In this document: positions 50,741 through 60,214 of the stretch, one piece after another | How positions within the stretch are numbered: position 1 is the first letter of the stretch | Layout of the letters: the number at the start of each line of letters is the position of its first letter | From: Blepharisma stoltei | Lineage: Eukaryota; Ciliophora; Heterotrichea; Heterotrichida; Blepharismidae | Direction of reading: 5' to 3' | Assembly (NCBI GenBank): GCA_914767885.1 | Contig: CAJZBQ010000058.1 | Span: forward strand, 941,501 to 1,005,500 | Length of the DNA: 64,000 nucleotides | Position numbers and translations under genes: made by a program | Notes under the pieces: model-generated | Database searches by the model: none | Told to the model about the DNA's origin: nothing | Seen by the model: only the letters and a program-made list of their open reading frames with translations

Positions 50741-52255
50741 ATGACTGAAGAAGGAAGCTTGTTTAGTTCTATTGGTGGACTTATAAAAGCTGGTTTTAAA
50801 AAAACTGAGAAGGCTTTAAGCTATGTCAAAGACGGAATTGTGAACTATGGGAAATGCTACATGTGCAAGGAGCAAGCTAACTGTGATATTCCTTGCGGCC
50901 ACATTCTCTGCTACAGGTGCTTAAATTTCTACATAGAAAGCCAAGGGATCCCAAACCCAGAATTTGTACTCTGTTATATTTGCCAAAAGCCAATCCCACT
51001 TGAAAATATTCCAATTGACTATGATGTCTATCCTTATGAAGAAGAAAAAATTCCCGTTCACGATACTTGAAGCCTTCCAAGTCCTAAAAAGTGAATCATT
51101 AACCAGGAAGAGACAAAATTCACTATATTAGAATTGCCAGAAGAAGAAGAGGAAAAGCCTAAAGATCTGTTTGTCTCTCCATTATATGATTCAAGTTCCA
51201 GCTCTAGCTCTAGTGAAGGAGAGGATTTGCCTGAGGAAATAGCACCTTTCCCAATCAATGAAATTAGAGTAAAGGAATGCCCCTTTTGTGAATGGAGTTT
51301 AGAAATATCGACCGCTTCTAGATATGAAGTTTGTAAAAACGTATACTAATTAATAGGAAAAATAGGCTATTTTCTTTAAAATATTTATAATGATTTAGTT
51401 ATTATAAACAGAATAGAATGCAATAGAACTTTTTGTCCTCAATGCAATCAAATACCTCACCCTGATAAATCTTGTAGTAAAAAAGATTCAGAGAGAAAAG
51501 TAACTGTTCCTTATGATCCAAAATGTCCAATCTGTCTTGCTGAATTTATCAAAGAAGAAGGCTGCAATTTTTTATGGTGTCCAAATACGTGTGCAAAAAC
51601 ATGTTTCTGCTTGATTTGCGGGACTCATATAGCATTAGGGTATTAAAAGTCGGGATTTAGCCATATTGGTGACGCAGTCACCAAAAACATCCCGTACGGG
51701 AGGTTTTACTGCTTTTCGACTCCAGCCCTGAGGGTCTTATCACCGAGGTGGATGCTACATCTGTGTACTCTGTCTCCTTCTTGCCTTGCGGATTCAGTTT
51801 GAGGGATGGCTTATGGATTTCTGCAGCTGTGTGACAGGTGATTGGAGTAACTTGATTCCTTGGATTAGTTCATTGGATACTGTTGTGTGCTGAAGTTACT
51901 TACTTCGACAGTTACATGAAAAGACTGTTCCCTTGTGACCTGTGCTGAAACCCCAAGTTTCTCTGTTAAGGAAAGCCTATGTGTTATTGGATCCAAGGAT
52001 GTTATGGGGCACCTCCATTCCAACCACAGAAAAGCAGCCAAAACCAGCCGGACATATATTTTCTGAGACTACACTTATTTCTCCTCGTGTCCTTCCCAGT
52101 TTCTCATGATAAAGTCCTGGACTGTTACTCCAAGATTCCAGATTGGCATATCACCATTTTAATGCAATTAGACTCATATAGCAAGATGTGAATATTTTAC
52201 TCACTATACAAAATCAGGACCATTTGGAAATACCTGCAATGGTAATAAAGATTAA
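50741..52255 (+). CDS. RBR-type zinc protein (probable E3 ligase)
   Basis: The N-terminal helical stretch KAGFKKTEKALSYVKDG precedes a RING-like finger (CYMCKEQANCDIPCGHILCY, CYICQKPI). After an acidic Ser run come in-between-RING-like Cys pairs (ECPFCEWSL, RTFCPQCNQIPHPDKSC) and a final RING2-like finger (CPICLAEFIKEEGCNFLWCP, CFCLICGTHIARCEYF). The spacing fits an RBR ubiquitin ligase; GCNFLWCP holds the typical catalytic-region Cys. DTWSLPS and KKWIIN use TGA. Inserts are an IES at 51342 and a retroposon at 51635. The stop is TAA at 52253-52255. Confidence 0.8.
51342..51413. other. IES, 72 bp
   Basis: TA at 51342-51343 and 51414-51415. Excision gives RYEVCKNV-ECNRTFCPQC. Confidence 0.82.
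51635..52170 (-). mobile_element. SINE-like retroposon, reversed
   Basis: 13-bp target duplication GACTCATATAGCA at 51622-51634 and 52171-52183. The reverse complement starts ATTAAAATGGTGATATGCCA. The inner sequence GGTGACGCAGTCACC is shared with the copy at 38471. Collapse restores CGTHIA-RCEYFTHY. Confidence 0.88.
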
Positions 52256-52335
52256 TTATATCAAAATTATATACCCAATAAAAAAAATGCTGCCAATTAT
52301 TTTTTAAAAAAATAAATTAATTAGTTTACCTCAAA

Positions 52336-55300
52336 TTAAATATTTAAAAAATTTTTTGGAGGGTCAATAATCATGAGCTTTCTTCTTTCTTTAAATGGAG
52401 AAATCGTCACTAATTTCAGCGATCTATTAGATTTAGAAATCCCTTGAGGATTATCTTTTATAGATCTTTGGAGACTTCTTGAGCTGTTGAGCCTATTGGA
52501 ATAATGGGAAAAGGAAGACTGTGTATGGCTTGCCTCGTCAAGTTTCTTGGTAGGGACTCTGTATTCTAAATAATCTTTTATTAAATAACTTTTAGCAACC
52601 ACTGCTACTTTTCTAATTTCTGGGGTTGATGGCTTTTTTTGAATTGTTGTCTTAGAATAGGAAGTTCTGCGCATTGGGCTTTCTCTGTTAAATTTCATTC
52701 CGAGTTCTGGCGATTTGCAATATCTGGTATCCCTTGTAATTTTTTGGGTTTTTGCTAAAAGTGGCTGCGGTTTTTTGATAAATTAAAATGGTGAATCAAC
52801 ATTCACAGGGCACGCAGGGACTTAAGGAAGGGAGAATGGCGCTCAGGATATACTTTTAGCTAGGTTTTACCGGTTTGGTGAAACGCAATGTCTGGCTAAC
52901 CATAAGCTTTACTTCAAATTCGGGTCTTTGCCTCAGAGGGAATGGTAGGCTCTTGTCCGGCAGGATAAACCCTTTTGTGACGTTGTGCACAAGTTGGCGT
53001 TCAGGGGAAGGGAGCATTCGATTGGAATTAATCCTTCAGGAATTACATTGGATTTCTATAATTTTATTAAAACTAAGATTAAGCTGCGGTTTTTTGAAAT
53101 TTATTCATTTTAGATATCAAAAATTTTTGTTTTTTGTCATCAATATCTGAGTCTCCTGAGTCTTCACTTAAACTCCCTTCATCTAAATCAGCAAATAATT
53201 CTCTAAAATCTTCTTCATTTATATGTTGCAGAGAATTTAGGATCGTAAATTCATCTTCTTCAGCTTCTACTTCCTGCACGATTTCTTGGACAATTGCTTC
53301 TTGATGGTGCCTTTGTTGCTTTTGTAAATTAATCTAATAATTATTAATTTCTGTTAATATTTTATTTAAATATTTATAAACAAATTTATTTTTTATCAGT
53401 ATATTTACGACAATATCCATTTTTTTCTTAAAAAGTCCTTGAGTTCTAAACATAAGCAGCTGTTTACATAGGTCTCTCCCCAAGCTTTGCAGATGGTCAA
53501 TATTCATATGTGTGTCATCATTTTCTTCTTCCTCGCTCGCTTTTAACATATCTTTATTGTCAGGTCCAAAAAAGGAAGCTTCTAATGTATAGCTATTTAC
53601 GATCCCGAATTCTTTATAAACGACCACTCGGGCTGCACCTTGTTTAAACCTCTCTGTTCTAAACTTGGTGCCTTGAAAAGAAAACAGCTTATTAGTTTTT
53701 GATAAAAAATAAGTTAAGTTAAGTGCTATAAGAATATAGGCGGATAAGCTATTAGTCTGCCTATCTGGAGTAAACCCACCTAGCTAAAGATTAGCTCCCT
53801 AGGTTAGATCCATCTCTTGCGGATGTCTTGTAAGACCCAAAAAGCAAAGACAACTTGGAAGCAAAACCTATCTAGCCCATCTGGAAGGGACAGTGAAAAT
53901 CTTTGGGTGAAACAAAACTTACCTCTTCGAGAGGCATCCCCAAACCCGAACGCCTTTTTCAAAAAGTGGCAGAGGCACTATTTTCAGCTTCATCAGGACG
54001 GGCCCTATCTGCTTCATAGGTAGTGTCTCGAATTCAGACGCCACCATTTAATTTCTTTCTGATAAAAAATAAGGAATCATACTCATAAGGACTTTTTTCT
54101 TTTTGCTTTGATTAGGTGAACAAGCGTACATAAAGACGTTCTTTTTAAGTGAATGCCCATGCATGTCACAGTACATGACAACTTCGTGGCATTTATTGAA
54201 TTTTTCTATCATTTTTTTAGTGTAAAATATAAGCTTTTTAGCATGAATTTGCTTAAAACTAGATTTTTAATATCATTATACATATTTTCTATTAAAAAGC
54301 ATAGTAGGATGCATTATTTCATCAGGATTTTTTCATCGGCGATTCAAATCAATTCCTAGCAAAGAGCATCTACAATTCCCATATATCACCCCATCTGGAT
54401 TAAGCATCGGGACTATCCTAAAAATAAAATTTTTCCTCAAAATTCTTGCATCTTTGGTATCACCTAACAAAAAATCAATAACTCCCTGCATCATATAGCT
54501 AGAATTGGTTTCCCCTGGATGTGCTCTGCCAGTCAATATGACTCCTTTCTTGCGGGAATGTTCATTCACTAACTATAGATATACCTTACATTTTAATTTG
54601 TCCTTAAAATTATATTTCATGGTACTGTACATATATTTTTGCTTTACAGACAAAAAATCAAGGGAAGGATATGTTAAAACGTTTCTGGTTATAGTCAAAA
54701 TTGGGCAGGAATTATCGCCTAAGGTTTTACAAAGGGACTCAATCCTGAGGATTTTTTCGTGAGTTTTGAAGCTGCCGAGGTATGCTAATAGCTGGGTATA
54801 TGTATAAGGGTAACAGTAAGCGAAAAAAACTTGGTCGTTAGGGTACTCAAATTTATAGGAAAAAGTTAAGGTGTATTTTGTTTTCCCTTGAATTGGATTG
54901 TTGGTAATATATAAAAGGGAATGATAGAATTTATATGAATTAGAATAGTAAAATACGGGTTTATTTGGGGTCGATATAGGCCTTTGGTAGGAATTTTGAT
55001 AATATGATACATTATAGCCAGCCCGTTTTCATCCACCTCCATCTCTAAGAGACTTTACGAGTGGCTGCATCCCATCATTATATAGTGAGTCATATTTCAT
55101 TAAGTTGACAATATTAAATCTGATATTTGCATCAGCTTTATTATTTTCAACTGCAAAATAATATCATTGAGTATAACCTTCGGTTTCTGTGTCAAATTCT
55201 AACAATAAATTATATTCCATTTAATTTTACCTTAAACACAGTAAATTTATCATTTAAAAGCATTTTTTTATCAAAAAATACTGATATAGCGGTGAATTTA

Positions 55301-55722
55301 TAAGAAATTTTATATTCATTTTCACTAACTCTTATAGCCTTCCTCAAATTCCCGCCTTCAAATTTTGACTCAAATTTCAATGAGTCTTGAGGTATAACCA
55401 ACGTATATTCGCATGGGATTTTTTTATTGGATGTATAGTTCCGCATATTCAAGTACTGGATTCTATCTGGCTAGCGATTACCGTATTCGTAAATTTTTTC
55501 AGCTTTTTTATTCTTAAATTCGGGTAACGGCTCTCTAGCTACAATTTTATTAGTTTCTTCATATAATAATTCGTCTGATCTTCGCGAATGAGAATCAAAT
55601 ACCAGAATTCCATTTCCTTCATATCGAAAAAGATGATATCTAGAACTGCCTGGCCTTATTTCGTTGAATTCGTCATTGTCAAACTTCCATTCTTGGCTTG
55701 AATGTGGAGTAGTTGTAGTCAT
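52336..55722 (-). CDS. Cytosolic carboxypeptidase, M14 (CCP/AGBL)
   Basis: Removes C-terminal or side-chain glutamates from tubulin. The CCP N-domain reads [20 protein letters not shown] and TEGYTQWYYF (Trp is TGA), later [13 protein letters not shown]. The M14 catalytic core has [16 protein letters not shown] (zinc His/Glu), [30 protein letters not shown] (zinc His) and [15 protein letters not shown] (catalytic Glu). The C-terminal tail is acidic then basic and Ser-rich. A 15-nt intron lies at 55467-55481. Inserts: 55213, 54570, 54230, a retroposon at 53714, 53325 and a retroposon at 52779. The last ~150 residues depend on how that last insert is removed. The start is [14 protein letters not shown] at 55722. 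Confidence 0.92.
52779..53110 (+). mobile_element. SINE-like retroposon and probable IES
   Basis: Target duplication GCTGCGGTTTTTTGA (52764-52778 and 53083-53097) lacks TA. A TA pair at 52779-52780 and 53111-53112, just outside the right repeat, joins FLIS to [12 protein letters not shown] and opens into the 120-codon frame ending at 52336. Precise removal at the duplication instead ends at RTRNEI. Confidence 0.75.
53325..53399. other. IES, 75 bp
   Basis: TA at 53325-53326 and 53400-53401. Excision gives [17 protein letters not shown]. Confidence 0.7.
53714..54059 (-). mobile_element. SINE-like retroposon, reversed, (AACTT)n tail
   Basis: Target duplication TGATAAAAAATAAG at 53700-53713 and 54060-54073. 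The reverse complement starts AAATGGTGGCGTCTGAAT and ends in ACTTAACTTAACTTA. Collapse restores the CCP sequence [14 protein letters not shown]. Confidence 0.88.
54230..54301. other. IES, 72 bp
   Basis: TA at 54230-54231 and 54302-54303. Excision gives [17 protein letters not shown]; other in-frame TA choices add a few residues. Confidence 0.7.
54570..54674. other. IES, 105 bp
   Basis: TA at 54570-54571 and 54675-54676. Excision gives [19 protein letters not shown]. Confidence 0.82.
55213..55312. other. IES, 100 bp
   Basis: TA at 55213-55214 and 55313-55314. Excision gives [18 protein letters not shown], matching CCPs. Confidence 0.88.
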
Positions 55723-55752
55723 TTTATTATTTGGACAATAAAAATACCAAAA

Positions 55753-57407
55753 ATGTCAGACCGAATCCCTTTTCAAACTCATGGGTTTTCTTTGGTTGTG
55801 TGCAGAAATTTTGACGGAAGATGACTGGCAGTGAAAGAAACAAGGAACCGTGGATGGTGGCTGCCAGCTGGACTTGTAGATCAAGGCGAAACCTTTATAA
55901 ATGCAGCGTATAGAGAAGTGCATGAAGAAGCAGGGGTTGATGTAGAAATCAAAGGAATCCTTAGGGTTGAACATTCAGTTTATGGCCCTGCCCACGCCAG
56001 AATGAGGGTCATATTTTTTGCTGTACCAACTGACCCGAGCCAGTTTCCTAAATCACTCTGATCGATCAAAAATTTTTCTCGCTCACTGGAGGGTCGTTAA
56101 TTTTTTTTGCAACTGTTCAAAAATTTAACAGATATAGATAGAGTTTGAGTTAATATTAATTACCTATTGCCCATTATTTCAGGGGCAAGCCCTAATTTAA
56201 ACTTCTTATAATCTTTTAAATTCTTCATTTGAAATTCACAACAAAGTTGAATTTAAAAATTTTTGACGATAAAGTTAGAAGGGATCACGATAACAGCAAA
56301 CATGATGACTTTTTTGAAATTCAATCAATAGAAAAGGATTTAAAGCAATTTAGCGTTACAAAAGAAGAATTATTAGAATGAAAAATTTTTAAAAAAAAGA
56401 AATTATTAGGGCATGCCCCTGAAATAATAGGCTAATGCAATTAAATTTAAAATCTAAAAAAAAATCATTTGAAATTCCAAACTTGCTTAAGTCTATCTTG
56501 ATATCATTAACTTGAAAATATTTATCATGCCTGCTATTTGGTCTACTTCTTCTTAATTTGTCATCAAAAATTCTCAGATTTACTTTTGTAACAAATAGCT
56601 AGAGATTTTATTATAATGCTATCACACATTTTCTCGTTTGAGAAGGGGAAATAAGCAAATTCCTGATAAAGAAAGCGAAGAAGCCAAATGGGTTACAATT
56701 GATGAATTAAGAAAAATTGCACGAATCCCACCAGGACTGCGAGGGCCTGAATTATATGAATGAGGAAATTATATAGAAAAAGGAGGAATTATAGCCCCAT
56801 TAAGCTTTTTGTGTAGAGAAGATGAGCAAACTCCACCCCCACAAGCTGCGTATTTTCGGCTTTATGAGCCAATATCTCCAAAGCCAGATCCTGGGATTTT
56901 AATAGAGGCAGTTGAAAAACGAGATATAGAAGAAGTAAGAAAATGCTTGCTTTTAGGCACAGAAATTAATATCCCTATCAACGAAAAACTCTGATCTCCT
57001 TTACATTTAGCTTGCCACTTAAACCATGAAGAAATCGTATATCTGCTCCTTATGAGTGGGGCTGACATTACTATGGTAACCCATAAATCAAGAAATATTA
57101 TATACCAAAAATATATATAAATGTATAAAAAAATAATATAAGTGGAATTTTTAAAAATTTAATTTAAAAAAAAATACATTTCGCTGCACAAAGTACTCAT
57201 CAAATCCTTTCGATGGTGCTGGTAAAGGCTTCTAAATGTGTAAGCAAAATGGAGATTATTAATCACCAAGATCTTGTAGGGGATACTCCTTTGCATTTTG
57301 CAGCTGCTATGTCTGGGAGATCGAAAATGTGGAAAGAGTTAGTTACACATGGAGCGGATCCAGAATTGAGGAATAATTCAGGGCTGAGTCCGACGGATAT
57401 GTTGTAA
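55753..57407 (+). CDS. Nudix hydrolase fused to ankyrin repeats
   Basis: The Nudix box is complete: [20 protein letters not shown] followed by AGV (G-x5-E-x7-RE-x2-EE-x-G). The rest of the domain has [10 protein letters not shown] upstream and [20 protein letters not shown] downstream. Ankyrin repeats follow ([20 protein letters not shown] then [26 protein letters not shown] then [13 protein letters not shown]). It should cleave a nucleoside-diphosphate-linked substrate; the ankyrins probably recruit a partner. Two inserts: a composite 603-bp one (56049) and a 74-bp IES (57101). Trp at GRWLAVKE and KLWSPL are TGA. The stop is TAA. Confidence 0.9.
56049..56651. other. Composite IES, 603 bp
   Basis: TA at 56049-56050 and 56652-56653. 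Excision gives [17 protein letters not shown] (the join codon is AAG). It contains a MITE-end remnant near 56085 (CTCGCTCACTGGAGGGTC) and a complete inverted-repeat element at 56164-56445. Confidence 0.8.
56164..56445. mobile_element. Inverted-repeat element carrying an ORF fragment
   Basis: Arms CCATTATTTCAGGGGCAAGC and GCATGCCCCTGAAATAATAG pair. Between them a frame without ATG reads [20 protein letters not shown] and [20 protein letters not shown], using TGA as Trp. Its end resembles the end of the gene at 42235. Confidence 0.65.
57101..57174. other. IES, 74 bp
   Basis: TA at 57101-57102 and 57175-57176. Excision gives [17 protein letters not shown] between ankyrin repeats. Confidence 0.75.
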
Positions 57408-58126
57408 ATAAATTAAATTAATTTAAGTTAAGTTAAAAAAGCTACAGAATTATTCTTTGGTTAAAAATTTTAAGTAAAAGGATTATAGGCAAAATTAATG
57501 AGAAAGGTAGAGTTTTTATTAGATATAAATTTTTGGATGCTAGTTCTTAGTAAAAAATTTTATACTGAAGGTTAATTAAAGATGTTGGTAAAATGCAAGA
57601 TATTCTAATCATGTCAGAAAATAAATAAATTTAATAAAATTTTGGAATTGTTATTTATAATTAAGATTATTTTAATCATTATTTAGCTATCTATCATTAG
57701 AAAGAATTTTCATAAGGACAAAAATATTTATTCAATTTCCCTATTCTTGACAGGACATTTACTCCTCAAATTAGCTGATTTATCATATTAACAACAATTG
57801 AAAATTATAATCAGCTAAAATAAGGAGCCATCTATCATAGAGGATATCTTAAAATCTACTAAACCCGGTCTGAATTTTTATTTTTTTCCAAAAAATTTCT
57901 TTAATTCTTCGCTATCTGAATTCCCCATCAATCCTGATCCACTTCTTATCTAATTTATATACCTTTACTGTATTTCCTAATCTCTTTTTATTTATATTAA
58001 ATAGCCTTTAATTTTCCCTATTTATTCTATTAATTATAAATCATTCCCATATAAATCCCCTAACAAATTTAAGATATCCATTATCAGTCCAAAATTTTCA
58101 GCGACTTTTTTAATGGATATAATAAA
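57408..58126. other. Intergenic, nothing recognised
   Basis: About 720 bp of AT-rich spacer upstream of malate dehydrogenase. No ORF, MITE end or RNA gene is seen. Confidence 0.5.
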
Positions 58127-60173
58127 ATGGAAGGTGGTGCAGTCAAAGTTGTTGTGACAGGAGCAGCAGGACAAATAGGGTACTCAATTCTCCCAATGAT
58201 CTGTTCAGGTCATATGCTTGGTGCTAATACCCACATTGATCTTGGTCTTCTCATAAATAAAATGGAATTCGGCTCGAGTGAAATTAGCTCCGCTAATTTT
58301 CTCTCCATCAAGCAATTTTATTTTGGGATTAGGTTTTCTTTAGGGAACTTCTGTGCAGCAATAGCAGTTGTACTTTGGCGTATAAGCCAGGGCGCTGCTC
58401 CAAGTACATCAAGAGACTTGAAGTTTTACCTCTCAGCACACCCGAGGAAGGTGACCCTTAGGCGGAAAAAGCGCAGGAGCTGAGTCGAGGAAGGCAAGGC
58501 AAGGCAACCCGTCGAAGCCGGAACGCTTTATTTGTCCGTGCCTTGGCGCAACGAAACTGATCGATCCAGAGGCCTGTGGGCCCGATACGTATACAAATAT
58601 GGTGGCAGCTCTGGAAACGGCTACCCCGTAGTGGACGTTAAACGTTATAGACTAATAATGATAATGATCTTGGTCTTCTCGATATTCCTCAATGCGAAGA
58701 AGCCCTTAGAGGAGTTGTCATGGAGCTTCAAGACTGCTCATACCCTCTGATTACTCAAATCAGACATGGCTCAGACCCACGTGAAATCTTACGTGATGCT
58801 GACATCATCATCTTCTTACTCTTTCTTTTGATAAATATCAGAAAAAATAGTTGCAAAATAAATATTATTTTTGATTTTAAGATTTATGTCCATAAATAAT
58901 AATACAGAGCATTAAATTTATTTTTTTTAAAATTATTTATCAAAATAAATTTAAATAAAAATTTTTATTAAAAAATAACTTGCTCAAGAGGATTTAGGAG
59001 GATTCCCAAGAAAAGCAGGGATGGAAAGAAAAGAACTTCTCCAAAGAAACTGCAACATTTTCAAAGAACAAGGTGCAGCTCTCAATGAAGTCGGAAAGCA
59101 AACCACTCTTTGCTTAGTTGTCGCAAACCCAGCAAACACCAACTGCTTAATCTTGTCTCACTTCGCTCCAAATATTCCTCGCAAGAACTTCTCAGCCATG
59201 ACAAGACTCGATCATAACAGATCAATGCACCAAATTGCAGCTAGAGCTGGAGTCCACAGCAGCGCTGTCAAAAATGTAATTATTTGGGGAAATCACAGCT
59301 CAACTCAATACCCAGATGTTAACCACGGAACAGTCAATGGACATCCAATTAAGCAAACTCTTAATGATGACGCATGGCTTCATGGAGAATTTATCACTAC
59401 AGTCCAAAGAAGAGGAGCTGCCATTATTGAAGCTAGAAAATTATACCAAATATTATTAAATTTTCCTAAAAAATCACATATAATTTTTTTTTTGAAATTT
59501 ATTTAAAATTTGTATATCTAGCGCTATGAGTGCTGCAAAGGCTGCAGTTGATCATGTCAGAACCTGGGTCCAAGGCACACCAGAAGGCGAACACGTGTCA
59601 ATGGCTGTTCTCAGCGACGGTTCCTATGGAATTGATGAAGGACTTTGCTACTCATACCCAGTTACCTGTGCTAATAAAGAGTGGCACGTTGTCCAAGGCT
59701 TACATATTGACGAATTCTCTAGAGAGAAGATGGAACTCACTAAGAGAGAACTTATTGAAGAAAGAGACGAAGCTCTTACTCCCCCCCCCCTCCGTGAGCG
59801 AACAAAACCATTAGAAAAATCGCCATTTTTTGACCCAAAAACCCACCCTCCGTGAGTGAACAAAAATTTTTTTTATAGAAAAAATTTTAATGGAAAAAAA
59901 TTTTGATATATAAGTGATAATTAGTATAATGAAATCTAGAGCTAATTCTGTTTAATTTTAAACAAATTGCGTTTTAAAACATAAATTTTGCAAATTAAAT
60001 TAATATTTGCTTCCCAATTTTTGCAAATTAGGATTTTTTTAAATTTCGAAAAAAATATTTTTTATAAAATTTATATATAAATTTTTTTTAAAAAAAAAAA
60101 ATTTAACCCCCCTCCGTGAGCGAACAAAAAATTTTTTTGTTCGCTCACGGAGGGGGGGGGGGGAGTTAGTTAA
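58127..60173 (+). CDS. Malate dehydrogenase, cytosolic type
   Basis: NAD-dependent interconversion of malate and oxaloacetate. The dinucleotide fold reads [17 protein letters not shown], with the acidic LLDIP ending beta-2. The active-site loop is [36 protein letters not shown] and [17 protein letters not shown] (catalytic His) follow, then [20 protein letters not shown]. Four inserts are resolved: a retroposon (58253), IESs at 58817 and 59442, and a terminal MITE (59777) whose removal gives the end RDEALS and the stop TAA at 60171-60173. It is closest to the cytosolic/plant MDH class. It lacks a leader peptide. Confidence 0.95.
58253..58664 (+). mobile_element. SINE-like retroposon in malate dehydrogenase
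   Basis: Target duplication TGATCTTGGTCTTCTC (58237-58252 and 58665-58680) has no TA. The 5' part begins AAATAAAATGGAATTCGG; the inner CACCCGAGGAAGGTGACCCT is shared with 34529; the tail is TAATAATGATAA. Confidence 0.88.
58817..58994. other. IES, 178 bp
   Basis: TA at 58817-58818 and 58995-58996. Excision gives [20 protein letters not shown], the MDH active-site loop. Confidence 0.88.
59442..59514. other. IES, 73 bp
   Basis: TA at 59442-59443 and 59515-59516. Excision gives [17 protein letters not shown]. Confidence 0.92.
59777..60166. mobile_element. Full-length CTCCGTGAG-type MITE at MDH stop
   Basis: 390 bp; TA at 59777-59778 and 60167-60168. Removal turns the codons into CTT AGT TAA, so the excised product ends two codons after the insertion site. 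Confidence 0.9.
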
Positions 60174-60214
60174 ATCTAATTAAGGACGGACTTATATAAG
60201 AATTACCATAATTC

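Noticed and set aside
52875-53150. Forward 91-codon ORF
   Set aside because: Lies in a retroposon and antisense to the carboxypeptidase tail.
58817-58996. Join of IIIFL to [12 protein letters not shown] in malate dehydrogenase
   Set aside because: No TA pair gives that frame; TA at 58995 gives [10 protein letters not shown], which matches the family exactly.
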